Origin: an uncultured Oceanospirillaceae bacterium
GTDB lineage: Bacteria > Pseudomonadota > Gammaproteobacteria > Pseudomonadales > Balneatricaceae
DNA length: 64,000 nt
Assembly (NCBI GenBank): GCA_913057435.1
Contig: CAJXNY010000023.1
Coordinates: forward strand, 19,801-83,800
Reading direction: 5' to 3'
The translations under genes and the position numbers were made by a program. Under the pieces are notes generated by a model. The model was given only the letters and a program-made list of their open reading frames with translations, was not told the origin of the DNA and ran no database searches. Of this stretch, positions 37,417 to 47,187 are shown piece after piece; the first letter of the stretch is position 1; each line of letters begins with the position of its first letter.

Positions 37417-38319
37417 TTAATTTGCCGCATGGGACAGCAGCCATTGCCGGACCAGCTCGACCCCGGTTTTAGGGCGCAGGGTTTGCGGGGGCTGCAGCAT
37501 ATAGAACTGTGATTCGGTGATCAGGGCGTTATCCACCGGTCGTACCAGCAGGCCGCTGGCCAGATAGTCATCCACCAGATTGGCCCAGGCCAGTGCCAGC
37601 CCCTGACCGTTGAGCGCGGACTGAATCACCAGCGGGTAGTTGTTGATCTTCAGGCGGCGGGCGTTTTCCGTTGGGGCGGGTAACTCGCAACCTTCAAACC
37701 AGTCACGCCAGCTGAGCCAGTCTTCCCGTACTTCCAGTGAGAGCAGGGTGCTGGTGGCCAGTTGCAGTGGGTCAGCAATCTGCGGGTTTTTCGCCAGGTA
37801 GGCCGGGCTGCAAACCGGAAACACCGACTCGCTGAACAGCGGTGTCGCACGCAGGCCATCCGGCGGAGCACGGCAGTAGAACAGCGCCAGATCAAACTCG
37901 TTGTGGCGGATATTGCGCAATGACTCAACCGCCAGAATACGCAGATCAACCTCCGGATGCTGTTCCTGAAATTCGTTGAAACGGGGTAGCAGCCAGAATG
38001 AAGCCATGGCGTTGGTGGTGACAACAGTGACCTGCTGGTCGCCCTGCCATTGCAGAATATCCCCTGTGGCTCCGGCCAGCTGCAGCAACGATTGTTGCAC
38101 GCTGTCGTAGTAGTCGGCACCGGTGTCGGTCAGGCTCAGGGCTCGCTTATCACGGATAAACAGTGCCCGGCCCAGATAATCTTCCAGATGCCGTACCTGA
38201 CGGCTGACCGCGCCCTGAGTCACGCTCAGTTCGTCTGCAGCACGGGTAAAGCTCAGATGACGGGCGGCGGCTTCAAAAGCCACCAGGCTGTTCAATGGTG
38301 GTAGTGGTCTGATTCGCAT
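37417..38319 (-). CDS. LysR-family regulator, GcvA-like
   Basis: A 300-aa LysR regulator with N-terminal HTH (PLPPLNSLVAFEAAARHLSFTRAADELSVTQGAVSRQVRHLEDYLG) and effector domain. The GcvA-subgroup start LNSLVAFEAAARH is evident. It follows the BCCT gene in the same direction, 106 bp on, and may regulate the osmolyte-catabolic genes between 38 and 47 kb. It is convergent with the interrupted DadA gene. Confidence 0.87.
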   Translation of the reverse strand: MRIRPLPPLNSLVAFEAAARHLSFTRAADELSVTQGAVSRQVRHLEDYLGRALFIRDKRALSLTDTGADYYDSVQQSLLQLAGATGDILQWQGDQQVTVVTTNAMASFWLLPRFNEFQEQHPEVDLRILAVESLRNIRHNEFDLALFYCRAPPDGLRATPLFSESVFPVCSPAYLAKNPQIADPLQLATSTLLSLEVREDWLSWRDWFEGCELPAPTENARRLKINNYPLVIQSALNGQGLALAWANLVDDYLASGLLVRPVDNALITESQFYMLQPPQTLRPKTGVELVRQWLLSHAAN

Positions 38320-38425
38320 TGCCTCACCCTAACGCAATGGCAGAAATGGCTGCGCCGCCAGAAGAGCTCCGGCGGCGCAGGGGTATGCTCCCGTCATGGC
38401 AGGAACTTTCTATAAAAACAGTAGC

Positions 38426-40060
38426 TTAGATGCCGCTAGCTGTCATCTGCTCAGGCTCGGCGTTGTCGTTTCCAGCTACGTTTTCCTCTTTTAAGGCACG
38501 CTGTACTGACATCGCCATCAGCATCACCAGCACCGCTGCTGGCAGTGCTGCACAGATAGTGGCGGTCTGCACAGTTTTGAGCCCGCCAGCCCATAGTAGC
38601 CCGGCGGCGATTGCCCCGATCACCAGTCCCCAGGCGATACGGCTTATCTGCGGTGGCTCCAGGCTGCCGCGTGAGCTGAGGGTGGAGATGACCAGGGTGC
38701 CGGAGTCTGCTGAGGTAACGAAATAGGTCACCAGCAACAGCGTGGCCAGCGCACTGAGCAGGGTGCTAACACTGGCACCGGAGCTCTCTTCGATGGTGTC
38801 GAACAGGGTAAAGATGGCCAGCGTAGAATCTTTTTTCGTTGCCAGCAGAATCTCGCCACCGTTGAATTCAGCGGCGTCACCGCTGAGCTGCTGCTCAGCC
38901 ACCAGCGCCTGATGGGCGATACGGCCTTCGTGTTCGTAGTGGATAGCTGAACCACCGAACGCTGAAATCCACAGGAAACCGAACAGGGTGGGTGCAATCA
39001 GTGCGCCGCCGATCAGTTCACGGATAGTACGACCACGGGAGATACGCGCAATGAACATGCCGACAAACGGTGCCCAGGTCAGCCACCATGCCCAGTAGAA
39101 GGCGGTCCACCAGTTCTGCCATTGAGAATCACCCTGGGCATCACTCCACAGGCTCAGGCCAATCACGTTTTGGGCATAGTCAGCAGTGCCTTCCAGCCAG
39201 GTGTGCAGGATGTAGCGGGTGGGGCCAAACAGCATCACGCCCACCAGCAGCAACAGTGAGAGCACCACGTTACCGATCGACAGCAGGCGGATGCCTTTGC
39301 CGACACCGGACATTACCGACATGATGGCGATCAGTGAGATGACCAGGATCAGCAGTATCTGGCTGCCGATACCGATCTCAACGCCGAACAGCTTTTCGAT
39401 CCCGGTGCTCATCTGCACCACGCCCAGGCCAAACGAAGTGGCGATACCAAATGCGGTAATGGCGACCACCATGATGTCGATGACATTACCGAACCAGCCA
39501 TCCATACGGGCCCGGCCAAACAGCGGCTCCAGGGTGGAACGAATGGTCAGTGGGCGGTCTTTACGGTAGGAGAAATACGCCAGCCCCAGCGCGACCGTGA
39601 TGTACAGTGCCCAGGGGTGCAGGCCCCAGTGGAAGAAACTGATACGTACTGCCGTCTGGGCTGAAGCCTGGCTCAGTCCTTCTGCGGCGAACGGGTTGCT
39701 GGCGTAGTGCCACATCGGTTCCGCAACGGACCAGAACAACAGGCCAATGCCCATCCCTGCGCTGAACAGCATGGAAAGCCATGAACCCAGGCCGAACTCC
39801 GGTTGTTCGTCATCGCGGCCCAGTTTTATGGTGCCGAAACGGCTCATCATTAAATAGATCAGGAATATCAGTACACCGGTAGCCATGGCCAGGTAAAACC
39901 ATTTAAAGCGGTGCAGAATATCGCCAGAAACTTCAGTAAATAGCGCACCGGCCTTATCAGCCAATACACCACAGATCACCACAAAACCGATAATCAGTAT
40001 TTTGGAAATCAGGGTTACCGTGGGATCAATCCCATGGAGTATCCCATTTTTATTATTCAT
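38426..40060 (-). CDS. BCCT-family osmolyte transporter
   Basis: A 544-aa secondary carrier for betaine, carnitine, choline or related onium compounds. It has about 12 membrane segments. The glycine-rich motif GMGIGLLFWSVAEPMWHY and the tryptophan-rich helix WTAFYWAWWLTWAPFVGMFIARISRGR are the BCCT signatures for substrate binding and the fold. N-terminal MNNKNGILHGIDPTVTLISK is also typical. Neighbouring DddP-like and Rieske genes suggest it brings in their substrate. DMSP, glycine betaine and carnitine are all candidates; the substrate cannot be chosen from sequence alone. Confidence 0.9.
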   Translation of the reverse strand: MNNKNGILHGIDPTVTLISKILIIGFVVICGVLADKAGALFTEVSGDILHRFKWFYLAMATGVLIFLIYLMMSRFGTIKLGRDDEQPEFGLGSWLSMLFSAGMGIGLLFWSVAEPMWHYASNPFAAEGLSQASAQTAVRISFFHWGLHPWALYITVALGLAYFSYRKDRPLTIRSTLEPLFGRARMDGWFGNVIDIMVVAITAFGIATSFGLGVVQMSTGIEKLFGVEIGIGSQILLILVISLIAIMSVMSGVGKGIRLLSIGNVVLSLLLLVGVMLFGPTRYILHTWLEGTADYAQNVIGLSLWSDAQGDSQWQNWWTAFYWAWWLTWAPFVGMFIARISRGRTIRELIGGALIAPTLFGFLWISAFGGSAIHYEHEGRIAHQALVAEQQLSGDAAEFNGGEILLATKKDSTLAIFTLFDTIEESSGASVSTLLSALATLLLVTYFVTSADSGTLVISTLSSRGSLEPPQISRIAWGLVIGAIAAGLLWAGGLKTVQTATICAALPAAVLVMLMAMSVQRALKEENVAGNDNAEPEQMTASGI

Positions 40061-40325
40061 CTATCAGGCTCCGTCTTTTTATTATCAGATAGATTTTGAT
40101 GTCGCGGTTTTTTATTCGGCTGACTCATGCAGCCGAACAGACAACATAAAACCGTGCAGACAAGCGATTGAAGAAAAGACAAATAAGTCCTGCCAGTGCG
40201 CACAGGAGCTATTAGTCTGGGCCATAGAAAGCCCCCGATTAAGAGGGCGAAATGGCAGGGTTGATAATGAAAAAAACACTGACCTGCATCAAACGACTTT
40301 TCAGCCGTGAGCTAATGAGTTTTTG

Positions 40326-41231
40326 TCATGCACCGGTCATATTGGTTGAGGGAGGCTGACGCGATTGTGACCAGACCATTAGCAGGGCTGCGCTGATCAC
40401 CAGCACGACGCCGAACAGGCTGCGCTGGGTCAGGGTTTCCTGCAGCAGTAACCAGGCCCAGAATATCGAGGCGATGGGTTCCGTGGTGGAGAAGATGGCG
40501 ACATCAAACTGGCGTTGCAGTAAACCGATCCCTTTGATCAGCAGCAGGAAAGGGATAAACGTCGAGATGATGCCCAGCGCCAGTACCATCGACCAGCCAT
40601 AGCGGGACGCGGGCAGCTCTGCCTGACCGGCCAGCACCGGCAGGCTGAAGATCAGCGCTGCACCGATTAACGTCCAGCTGGCACCCGCCAGGGCATCATT
40701 GTGCGGCATCCAGCGCTGTGCACCAATGATATAGCCGCTGTAGAACAGGGCCGAGCCAAGCCCGAACAGGATGCCAGCCCAGCTGATCGCTGTGCGACTG
40801 AAATCAGCATCCAGGGTGAAGTAGATCCCCAGCAGTGCACCCATTAATGCCAGAATTTTACTGGTTGAAAATGATTCCTGACGCTGCATAAAGCCAAGAA
40901 AAAATACCATCAATGGAAATAGACTGAACAACATCACCGTCAGACTGACACTGACCTGCGACAGGGCAGCAAAGTAGCACAGTGAGGCCAGCCCGTTGAT
41001 CACCCCCAGCGTGCCGGCCCCTTTCAGTGGTTTACGCACACGGGGAATACACAGCAGTAGCAACAGGCTGGGCACCAGAAAACGCAGCCACACCAGCCCC
41101 AGAGTGTTGGCGCCATCGGCATAAACGGCGCGGGCAAAGATTGGCTGCAGGCTGAAACACAGTGCGGCAATCAGGATCAGCCCGGCACCGTTGAGGTAGT
41201 GCCGGGTTGGGCTGGGGGGGAAAAGGTTCAT
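40326..41231 (-). CDS. EamA/DMT-family permease
   Basis: A 301-aa protein with ten membrane helices in two EamA repeats (LILIAALCFSLQPIFARAVY and later LALGIISTFIPFLLLIKGIGLLQ, then FSTTEPIASIFWAWLLLQETL). The family contains many exporters of amino acids and metabolites. The start overlaps the upstream M24 gene by 4 bp, so the two are translated together and may handle the same compound. Substrate unknown. Confidence 0.86.
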   Translation of the reverse strand: MNLFPPSPTRHYLNGAGLILIAALCFSLQPIFARAVYADGANTLGLVWLRFLVPSLLLLLCIPRVRKPLKGAGTLGVINGLASLCYFAALSQVSVSLTVMLFSLFPLMVFFLGFMQRQESFSTSKILALMGALLGIYFTLDADFSRTAISWAGILFGLGSALFYSGYIIGAQRWMPHNDALAGASWTLIGAALIFSLPVLAGQAELPASRYGWSMVLALGIISTFIPFLLLIKGIGLLQRQFDVAIFSTTEPIASIFWAWLLLQETLTQRSLFGVVLVISAALLMVWSQSRQPPSTNMTGA

Positions 41232-42487
41232 CGCAACCAGTCTTCCTGCCAGGGGTAACTGGACAGCGGCACACAGCCGTCACGGGTGATCAGCACTTGC
41301 TGCTCCAGCTTGATACCTTCCTCACCGCCACGCTCGCCAATATAGCTTTCGACACAGACCACCATATTCTCCTCAAAATGTCCGTTATAACCGGCGCTAC
41401 GCCAGTCTTCTCCCTGATGTGCCACCGCCGGGAATTCGTCGGCCAGCCCCACACCGTGTACCACGCAGCAATAGCGGTTGGGGTAAAACGGTTCGGGGAT
41501 AGGCCAGGCCTGTTCGCTGAATTCGCGATAGCTGAGCCCGGCTTTAAGCAACCCGCTATTGTGCATAACCTGAGCATGGGCGAGCTGGTATAAGCGACGC
41601 TGTTCGGTAGTGGGTGCGACATGGCCGACCGTCCAGGCGCGGGAGATATCAGCGCAGTAACCGTAGGGGCCGATCAGATCGGTGTCGAAGCTGATAATTT
41701 CACCTGCCTGCATCACCCGGTTGCTGGACTCCTGCATCCAGGGGTTGGTGCGCGGCCCCGAGGCCAGCAGGCGGGTTTCGATCCACTCGCCACCGTTGCG
41801 AATGTTTTCGAAATGCAGCCAGGCCCAGAGTTCGTTCTCGGTCATCCCCGGGCGCTGCTCGTCGTGCATGCGCTGGATACCCTGTTCACAGACACGAATA
41901 GTCCAGCGCATCAGTTCCAGCTCGTCGGCAGACTTTATCCGCCGGGCTTCCTCCATCAGGCTGTGGCCCTCAACCAGTGTCAGCCCCGCTTCACGCAGCA
42001 GGTCCAGCCCTTCAAATTCGGCTTTATCTACCGCCAGTCGCTGGTTGTCCGGGCTGTGCTGGTGCAGCAGCTGGCTGATCTCGGTGGCCCATTGCTGCGC
42101 TTTTTCCTGGATACGGTTACCGGCACCAAAGTAACTCCAGTTGAGGGCGGTGCGGATTTCATCAATCTGCTGATTACCGTCCTGCAGGTGCTCGCAGTTA
42201 TGAAACTCCCATAGAATCACCGGCCCTTCGGCAAATACCAGCGCATAGCGGGCAAAGTTATGCAGCGTCCAGACCTGCATATTGGAACTGTCGGTGGCAT
42301 AGCGAATATTGACCGGGTCATAGAGCAGCATGGCGGCGCAGTCACTGGCCAGCAGCTGCTGACGGACCCGTTGCAGCCGGTAGCTGCAGGCGGCCTGGTG
42401 GGTGTCTGCGGACACCGGGTTCTGTAATGGCTGATCACTGCGGGTTATATATTCGTTATGCGGCTCTGGGTGAATATAGCTGGACAT
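41228..42487 (-). CDS. M24-family (creatinase/aminopeptidase fold) enzyme resembling DddP
   Basis: A 419-aa protein of the M24 pita-bread fold. It is strongly like the DMSP lyase DddP in segments such as FDPxNIRYATDSxNMQ (here YDPVNIRYATDSSNMQ), GGEWIETRLLASGPRTNPW and IISFDTDLIGPYGYCADISR. Metal-binding residues appear intact: two Asp in FDTDL, one in CADIS, His in VVHGVG, Glu in VCVESY and Glu in IKLEQQ. DddP cleaves DMSP to dimethylsulfide and acrylate with a bound metal. The call is by remembered similarity, so creatinase-like or other M24 hydrolases remain possible. It is translationally coupled to an EamA carrier and is divergent from the Rieske operon. Confidence 0.72.
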   Translation of the reverse strand: MSSYIHPEPHNEYITRSDQPLQNPVSADTHQAACSYRLQRVRQQLLASDCAAMLLYDPVNIRYATDSSNMQVWTLHNFARYALVFAEGPVILWEFHNCEHLQDGNQQIDEIRTALNWSYFGAGNRIQEKAQQWATEISQLLHQHSPDNQRLAVDKAEFEGLDLLREAGLTLVEGHSLMEEARRIKSADELELMRWTIRVCEQGIQRMHDEQRPGMTENELWAWLHFENIRNGGEWIETRLLASGPRTNPWMQESSNRVMQAGEIISFDTDLIGPYGYCADISRAWTVGHVAPTTEQRRLYQLAHAQVMHNSGLLKAGLSYREFSEQAWPIPEPFYPNRYCCVVHGVGLADEFPAVAHQGEDWRSAGYNGHFEENMVVCVESYIGERGGEEGIKLEQQVLITRDGCVPLSSYPWQEDWLR

Positions 42488-42831
42488 GGCGTTGGGCTCT
42501 TATCGTTTTTTGCGCAACGCTACCTGGCTTATAAACAGGGGTAAAACGACGAAAACTCATAAGTCGATGAGTAATCGGCATGGATTAATGATTCTGCGGT
42601 GTCGTTAAAACCAGCCTTTTATTAACCGGGTTTATATGACGCGGACAGGTATTTTTTCGTCGCAAATAATCATCAAACAAACCTATGAGTTTTTCTCATA
42701 ACCTCGCACCTTAAAAATCGTTTTTTTGATTTTTCTCAGCTCATTAATATCCGCTTTATCACGCACCGGGTGCGTAAACCAACAATAACAAAAGCCCGTC
42801 AATGCACAGGCCAGAGGTGGAGAGCCCTTCA
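42488..42831. promoter_or_regulatory. Divergent promoter region with two ATGAGT/ACTCAT dyads
   Basis: Gene-free 344 bp between the M24 and Rieske genes. It holds ACTCAT-N6-ATGAGT (42555-42572) and TATGAG-N5-CTCATA (42684-42700). The inner 15-mer of the second, ATGAGTTTTTCTCAT at 42685-42699, recurs with one change at 40315-40329 upstream of the BCCT gene. These dyads have the size of LysR-type sites. Promoter hexamers were not assigned. Confidence 0.5.
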
Positions 42832-44019
42832 ATGAGCAACGAAATGCAGAAAATCCCGACCGCAACCCTGGACGCTGTCCGCCAGCCAATCGCCGACGCC
42901 AATGGTATGCCGAATGCGGTTTATGCTGATCCGGCGCTGTTTGAGTTTGAACGTGACAACGTACTGGGTAAAACCTGGGCGGGGTTGTCATTTGCCAGTG
43001 AGCTGCCGAAGAACGGTTTTGCCAAGCCGGTGGATTTTATGGGCCTGCCGCTGGCGATCATGCGTAACCGTGATGGCGAGCTGAAAGTGTTCCACAATAT
43101 CTGCAGCCACCGCGGCATGATCATGCTGCGCGAAGAGACTGAAGTTGAAGGCATGGTGCGTTGTCCGTACCACTCCTGGACCTACGACCTGAATGGCAAC
43201 CTCAAGGGCACGCCGCATATCGGTGGTGTCGGTAAACACACGGCAGAAGGCTTTGTCTGCGAAAAACACGGCCTCAAAGAGGTACGCGCTGAAGTCTGGA
43301 TGGGGATCGTCTTTATCAACCTGTCTGGCGATGCTGAGCCGTTTGCCGACTTTATCGCCCCGCTGGTCAGCCGCTGGGAAGAGTTCGCCGGTAAAGGTGG
43401 TTTTGAGAAGGTCCGCGTGGCACCGACGGGCAGCAATATGGAACTGACCGTTGAGGCTAACTGGAAGCTGGCAGTGGAAAACTACTGTGAAGCTTACCAC
43501 CTGCCATGGGTTCACCCGAGCCTGAACACCTACTCGCCGCTGGATCAGCACTACAACCTGATTGTTAACGACTGGATGTCCGGCCAGGGCACTTACACCT
43601 ATAACCTGTCCGATGTTGCGGGCACCAGCCTGCCACAGTTCGGCGACTGGCCAGAAGACAAAATCCGCCAGGGTGAGTATGTCTCCCTGTATCCGAACGT
43701 GTTGCTGGGCATTCAGGCTGACCACGCTTTCGCCATCATCCTGCAGCCACAGGCTAATAACCGCACGCTGGAAAAACTGCAGCTCTCCTATGTTGGCGAT
43801 AAGGCAACCGGTGATGAGTTTGCTGCCTGCCGCTCCGCCGTGCTGGAAAGCTGGAAGGTGGTGTTTGGTGAAGATGTGTTTGCCGTTGAAGGCATGCAGA
43901 ACGGGCGTAAATCACCGGCCTTTACCGGCGGTGTGTTCTCGCCAGTGCTGGATGCCCCGACCCATCATTTCCACACCTGGGTCGCTGACCAGTACGCCAG
44001 AGCGCAATCTGAAGGTTGA
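42832..44019 (+). CDS. Rieske-type oxygenase alpha subunit, quaternary-amine subgroup
   Basis: A 395-aa Rieske non-haem iron oxygenase. The [2Fe-2S] ligands are in CSHRGMIM and CPYHSW. The mononuclear iron histidines lie in AYHLPWVH within NWKLAVENYCEAYHLPWVHPSL. The residue bridging the two centres is Glu (YCEAYH) where ring hydroxylases have Asp. Glu is known in the carnitine monooxygenase CntA and is typical of glycine-betaine GbcA-type enzymes, so a quaternary ammonium substrate is inferred. Start ATG 42832 (MSNEMQKIPTATLD) follows GGTGGAGAG. The genes downstream are an aldehyde dehydrogenase and a rubredoxin reductase fusion, which would supply the product-handling and electron-transfer steps. 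Confidence 0.86.
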   Translation: MSNEMQKIPTATLDAVRQPIADANGMPNAVYADPALFEFERDNVLGKTWAGLSFASELPKNGFAKPVDFMGLPLAIMRNRDGELKVFHNICSHRGMIMLREETEVEGMVRCPYHSWTYDLNGNLKGTPHIGGVGKHTAEGFVCEKHGLKEVRAEVWMGIVFINLSGDAEPFADFIAPLVSRWEEFAGKGGFEKVRVAPTGSNMELTVEANWKLAVENYCEAYHLPWVHPSLNTYSPLDQHYNLIVNDWMSGQGTYTYNLSDVAGTSLPQFGDWPEDKIRQGEYVSLYPNVLLGIQADHAFAIILQPQANNRTLEKLQLSYVGDKATGDEFAACRSAVLESWKVVFGEDVFAVEGMQNGRKSPAFTGGVFSPVLDAPTHHFHTWVADQYARAQSEG

Positions 44020-44033
44020 TACGCGATAACCAC

Positions 44034-44067
44034 AAGCCCCGGATGGCTTTGCTCTCCGGGGCTTTTT
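44034..44067 (+). terminator. Terminator between the Rieske and aldehyde dehydrogenase genes
   Basis: AAGCCCCGGA and TCCGGGGCTT form a strong stem with an 11-nt loop followed by Ts. It lies between genes that look functionally linked, so it may lower expression of the downstream pair rather than separate them fully. Confidence 0.85.
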
Positions 44068-44123
44068 CGCCTCTGATAACAGCATAACCACACAAAAAAT
44101 ACCGATAACAAGAGAGTGCCCCC

Positions 44124-45557
44124 ATGAACCCGACAGATCACTGGCTGAACTTTATTAATGGTGAATGGCTGGATGCCCGCCGCGTTATCGATGTGGATGA
44201 CCCGGCCACCGGCAAGGTGTTTGCAACGGTTGCCTGCGCCGATGATAAGACCGTTGACCGTGCGGTGCAGGCGGCCCGTGCCTGTGCCGATTCTGGCGTA
44301 CTGAGCGACTGCCGTCCGGTAGAGCGTACGGCATTGCTACGCCGTATCGCCGATGAAATTCGCGCGATTGCCGATAAAGCAGCGCCGTTGCTGGCGCGGG
44401 AGAACGGTAAGGCGCTGGATGATGCACGCGAAGAGTTTCTGATGGCGGCGAAGTACTTTGAGTATTACGCCGGTATGGCGGACAAGATTGAGGGCCGCTC
44501 GATTCCACTGGGTAAAGACTATGTGGATTACACCGTTTACGAGCCGGTGGGTGTCTCGGCGCAGATTGTGCCCTGGAATTTTCCGGTGGATATCTGTGCG
44601 CGCTCGCTCGCGCCAGCGCTGGCAGCGGGCAATGCGGTGGTGGTGAAATCACCAGAAATTTCGCCGCTGGCGATGACCTGGCTGGCGACGGCCTGCCAGC
44701 GGGCTGGCTTGCCGAAAGGCGCGTTTAACCTGATCTGTGGTTACGGCCATGAAGTCGGTGCCGCGCTGGTGGCCCATGCGGGGATTGATCAGATTGTCTT
44801 CACCGGCTCGGTACCCACGGGTCAGGCGATTCTGCGCAGTGCGGCTGAGCGTGCCATCCCTTCGGTGATGGAGCTGGGCGGTAAATCAGCGGCGGTGGTG
44901 TTTGCCGATGCCGATATGGAACAGCTGCTCAGCAGTGTGAAGTGGGGCATCTTCTTTAATGCCGGTCAGGTCTGTTCAGCGATGTCGCGCCTGCTGGTGC
45001 AGCGCGAAATCTATGACCAGGTGGTGGATGCGGTGAGCGAGCTGGCGCAGCGTCAGCAGTTGGGCGCCGGGCTGGATAACGCCGAACTGACCCCATTGGT
45101 GTCCCGTCGTCAGCAGCAACAGGTGCTCAGCATGTGCGACCAGGCTGTTAGCGAAGGCGCTCGGCGGGTGACCGGCGGTAAAGCACCAGAGCGTGAGGGC
45201 TACTTTGTTGAAGCCACGGTGTTTGCTGATGTCACGCCCGAGATGAGCCTGTTCTGTGATGAAGTGTTTGGCCCGGTGATTGCGATTACCCCGTTCGATA
45301 CGGAAGAAGAGGCCTGGGCGCTGGCCAATGGCACCGAGTTTGGTCTGGTGGCGGGCGTGTTTACCCATGATCTGACCCGCACCCTGCGTGCCACCCGTGC
45401 GCTGAAAGCCGGTCAGGTGTTTGTTAACGAGTGGTACGCCGGGGGCATCGAGACGCCGTTTGGCGGTATCAAGCTGTCGGGCTTTGGCCGGGAAAAGGGC
45501 CAGGAAGCGCTGTACAGCTATGTGAATACTAAAAATATCGCCATTCGGGTCAGCTGA
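44124..45557 (+). CDS. Aldehyde dehydrogenase (betaine-aldehyde/semialdehyde type)
   Basis: A 477-aa NAD(P)+ aldehyde dehydrogenase. The Asn is in [10 protein letters not shown], the Glu in [11 protein letters not shown] and the nucleophile Cys in [12 protein letters not shown]. The sequence class (betaine-aldehyde/aminobutyraldehyde dehydrogenase) and its place after a quaternary-amine Rieske oxygenase fit oxidation of an aldehyde left after C-N cleavage, for example malic semialdehyde from carnitine. That pairing is inference. An AAGAGAG site precedes ATG 44124. Confidence 0.88.
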   Translation: MNPTDHWLNFINGEWLDARRVIDVDDPATGKVFATVACADDKTVDRAVQAARACADSGVLSDCRPVERTALLRRIADEIRAIADKAAPLLARENGKALDDAREEFLMAAKYFEYYAGMADKIEGRSIPLGKDYVDYTVYEPVGVSAQIVPWNFPVDICARSLAPALAAGNAVVVKSPEISPLAMTWLATACQRAGLPKGAFNLICGYGHEVGAALVAHAGIDQIVFTGSVPTGQAILRSAAERAIPSVMELGGKSAAVVFADADMEQLLSSVKWGIFFNAGQVCSAMSRLLVQREIYDQVVDAVSELAQRQQLGAGLDNAELTPLVSRRQQQQVLSMCDQAVSEGARRVTGGKAPEREGYFVEATVFADVTPEMSLFCDEVFGPVIAITPFDTEEEAWALANGTEFGLVAGVFTHDLTRTLRATRALKAGQVFVNEWYAGGIETPFGGIKLSGFGREKGQEALYSYVNTKNIAIRVS

Positions 45558-45573
45558 AGTAGAGGAGAAAACC

Positions 45574-46956
45574 ATGCCAATGAAAAAGTGGCTCTGCATT
45601 ATTTGCGGCCTGATTTACGACGAAGCCAAAGGCTGGCCGGCCGATGGTATTGCGCCGGGCACGCGCTGGGAAGATGTGCCGGATGACTGGGTCTGCCCGG
45701 ACTGTTTTGTTGGCAAGTCTGATTTCCAGATGCTCGAAGTGACCGAGCAGCCGGTGGCTGAAGCCGTGGCGGCTGTTATCAGTAAAGAAGACCCCGTCGT
45801 GATTATCGGCACCGGTTACGCCGGTTACCGACTGGCTGAAGCGATTCGCCAGCGTAAGCCGGAGCAGCCCATTGTGCTGTTTACCACCGATGACGGTGCT
45901 GATTACGCCAAGCCGGGTCTGTCCAATGCGCTGGCCCGCGGTAAACACGCTGATGCGTTGATCACCGAAACCGTACTGGAGATCGAACAACGGCTGGATA
46001 TCCGTGTTTACGCGCGCTGTAAGGTAAAGAGCATCGATACCGATGCCCGTCTGCTGCAGACCGATTTTGGTCGCCAGCGTTATACCAGACTGGTGTTTGC
46101 CACCGGTGCCGCGCCGATCCAGCTGTCGTTTGAGGGCAGTGGGGCGGGTGATGTGCTGAGCGTTAATGACCTGCAGGATTACCGTCAGTTCCGCCAGCGT
46201 CTGCAGCCGGGCCAGCATGTCACGCTGATTGGTAACGGCCTGATCGGCTGTGAATTTGCCAATGATCTGGCCGCTGCCGGGCATCCGGTGACGGTGGTGG
46301 GCCTCACCGGCTGGGCGATGGATCGTCTGCTACCGCAGCCGATCGGCGAGCAGCTACAGACGCAGTTATCCACTCTGGGTGTGCAGTGGCAGCTCAATAA
46401 CACCGTGCAGCGTATCGAGCGCCAGGGCGAGGGTTATCAGCTGACACTGGCCGATGGTACAGCGCTGGAAACCTCGCTGGTGCTGTCGGCCGTGGGCCTT
46501 AAACCGCGTACCGAACTGGCTGAACAGGCTGGGATTAACTGCAACCGGGGCATCGTGATTAATGGGGGCCTGCGTACCAGTGCGGCAAACGTTTATGCAC
46601 TGGGTGACTGTGCCGAGATTAACGGCCAGCTGCTGCCGTATATCGCCCCGATCAATTTCGGTATTGCGGCACTGGCGGACTGCCTGCTGGGGCGGCCGAC
46701 CATGGCGCAGTATCCGCTAATGCCAGTGCTGGTAAAAACCCCGGCATTGCCACTGACGTTATTAACAGCGGCTGCCGATGTGGAAGGGCGCTGGCTTGTG
46801 GATAACGTCGCGGGTGGTCTGCGTGGGTTGTTTGTGGATAACCAGGATCAGATTTGTGGATTTGCCCTGGCCGGTGACTGTACTGCCGAGCGTCAGCGCT
46901 GGGTGGATGCCATCAGCCAGAATCAGTTGTATTCGATGTTAGAGGTCAGTGCATGA
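45574..46956 (+). CDS. Rubredoxin fused to a rubredoxin/ferredoxin reductase (FAD, NAD)
   Basis: A 460-aa fusion. Residues 1-55 are a rubredoxin: C8 and C11 in CIICG and C41 and C44 in CPDCF bind one iron. Residues about 70-460 are an FAD/NAD reductase of the rubredoxin-NAD+ reductase type ([17 protein letters not shown], then [23 protein letters not shown] and [11 protein letters not shown]). NAD(P)H electrons would pass through FAD to the rubredoxin iron in one chain. It lies 16 bp after the aldehyde dehydrogenase. The natural partner is the Rieske oxygenase upstream, which would be an unusual donor since such oxygenases normally use plant-type ferredoxin-reductases. Confidence 0.88.
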   Translation: MPMKKWLCIICGLIYDEAKGWPADGIAPGTRWEDVPDDWVCPDCFVGKSDFQMLEVTEQPVAEAVAAVISKEDPVVIIGTGYAGYRLAEAIRQRKPEQPIVLFTTDDGADYAKPGLSNALARGKHADALITETVLEIEQRLDIRVYARCKVKSIDTDARLLQTDFGRQRYTRLVFATGAAPIQLSFEGSGAGDVLSVNDLQDYRQFRQRLQPGQHVTLIGNGLIGCEFANDLAAAGHPVTVVGLTGWAMDRLLPQPIGEQLQTQLSTLGVQWQLNNTVQRIERQGEGYQLTLADGTALETSLVLSAVGLKPRTELAEQAGINCNRGIVINGGLRTSAANVYALGDCAEINGQLLPYIAPINFGIAALADCLLGRPTMAQYPLMPVLVKTPALPLTLLTAAADVEGRWLVDNVAGGLRGLFVDNQDQICGFALAGDCTAERQRWVDAISQNQLYSMLEVSA

Positions 46957-46980
46957 AACGCACAATCAAGCTGCCAGCAG

Positions 46981-47178
46981 ATGACACCCGTAATGGAGGG
47001 TATGAAATTCTGCCTGCGCAGCCTGAACCACAGTCATGGGTGGGCGCTGGAGGGCAGCAAGGGTGATGGGCTCTGGCTCCCCGATGGCACCGGGTTACAG
47101 TATGAAGGCGAGGACGCGCTGATCTTCTATGCGGTACAGCCTGGCAACGGGAAAGCGCTGCACGGCATTACGCCCTGA
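46981..47178 (+). CDS. Small ORF at the end of the Rieske operon, uncertain frame
   Basis: Candidate 65-aa protein, WALEGSKGDGLWLPDGTGLQYEGEDALIFYAV in its core. No good ribosome site precedes ATG 46981; GGAGGG lies too close to an alternative ATG at 47002. In another frame an ATG at 46953 overlaps the preceding stop (ATGA) and encodes [27 protein letters not shown] before stopping at 47066. The two halves may be one gene broken by a frameshift. No family recognised. Confidence 0.35.
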   Translation: MTPVMEGMKFCLRSLNHSHGWALEGSKGDGLWLPDGTGLQYEGEDALIFYAVQPGNGKALHGITP

Positions 47179-47187
47179 ATAAATTTA

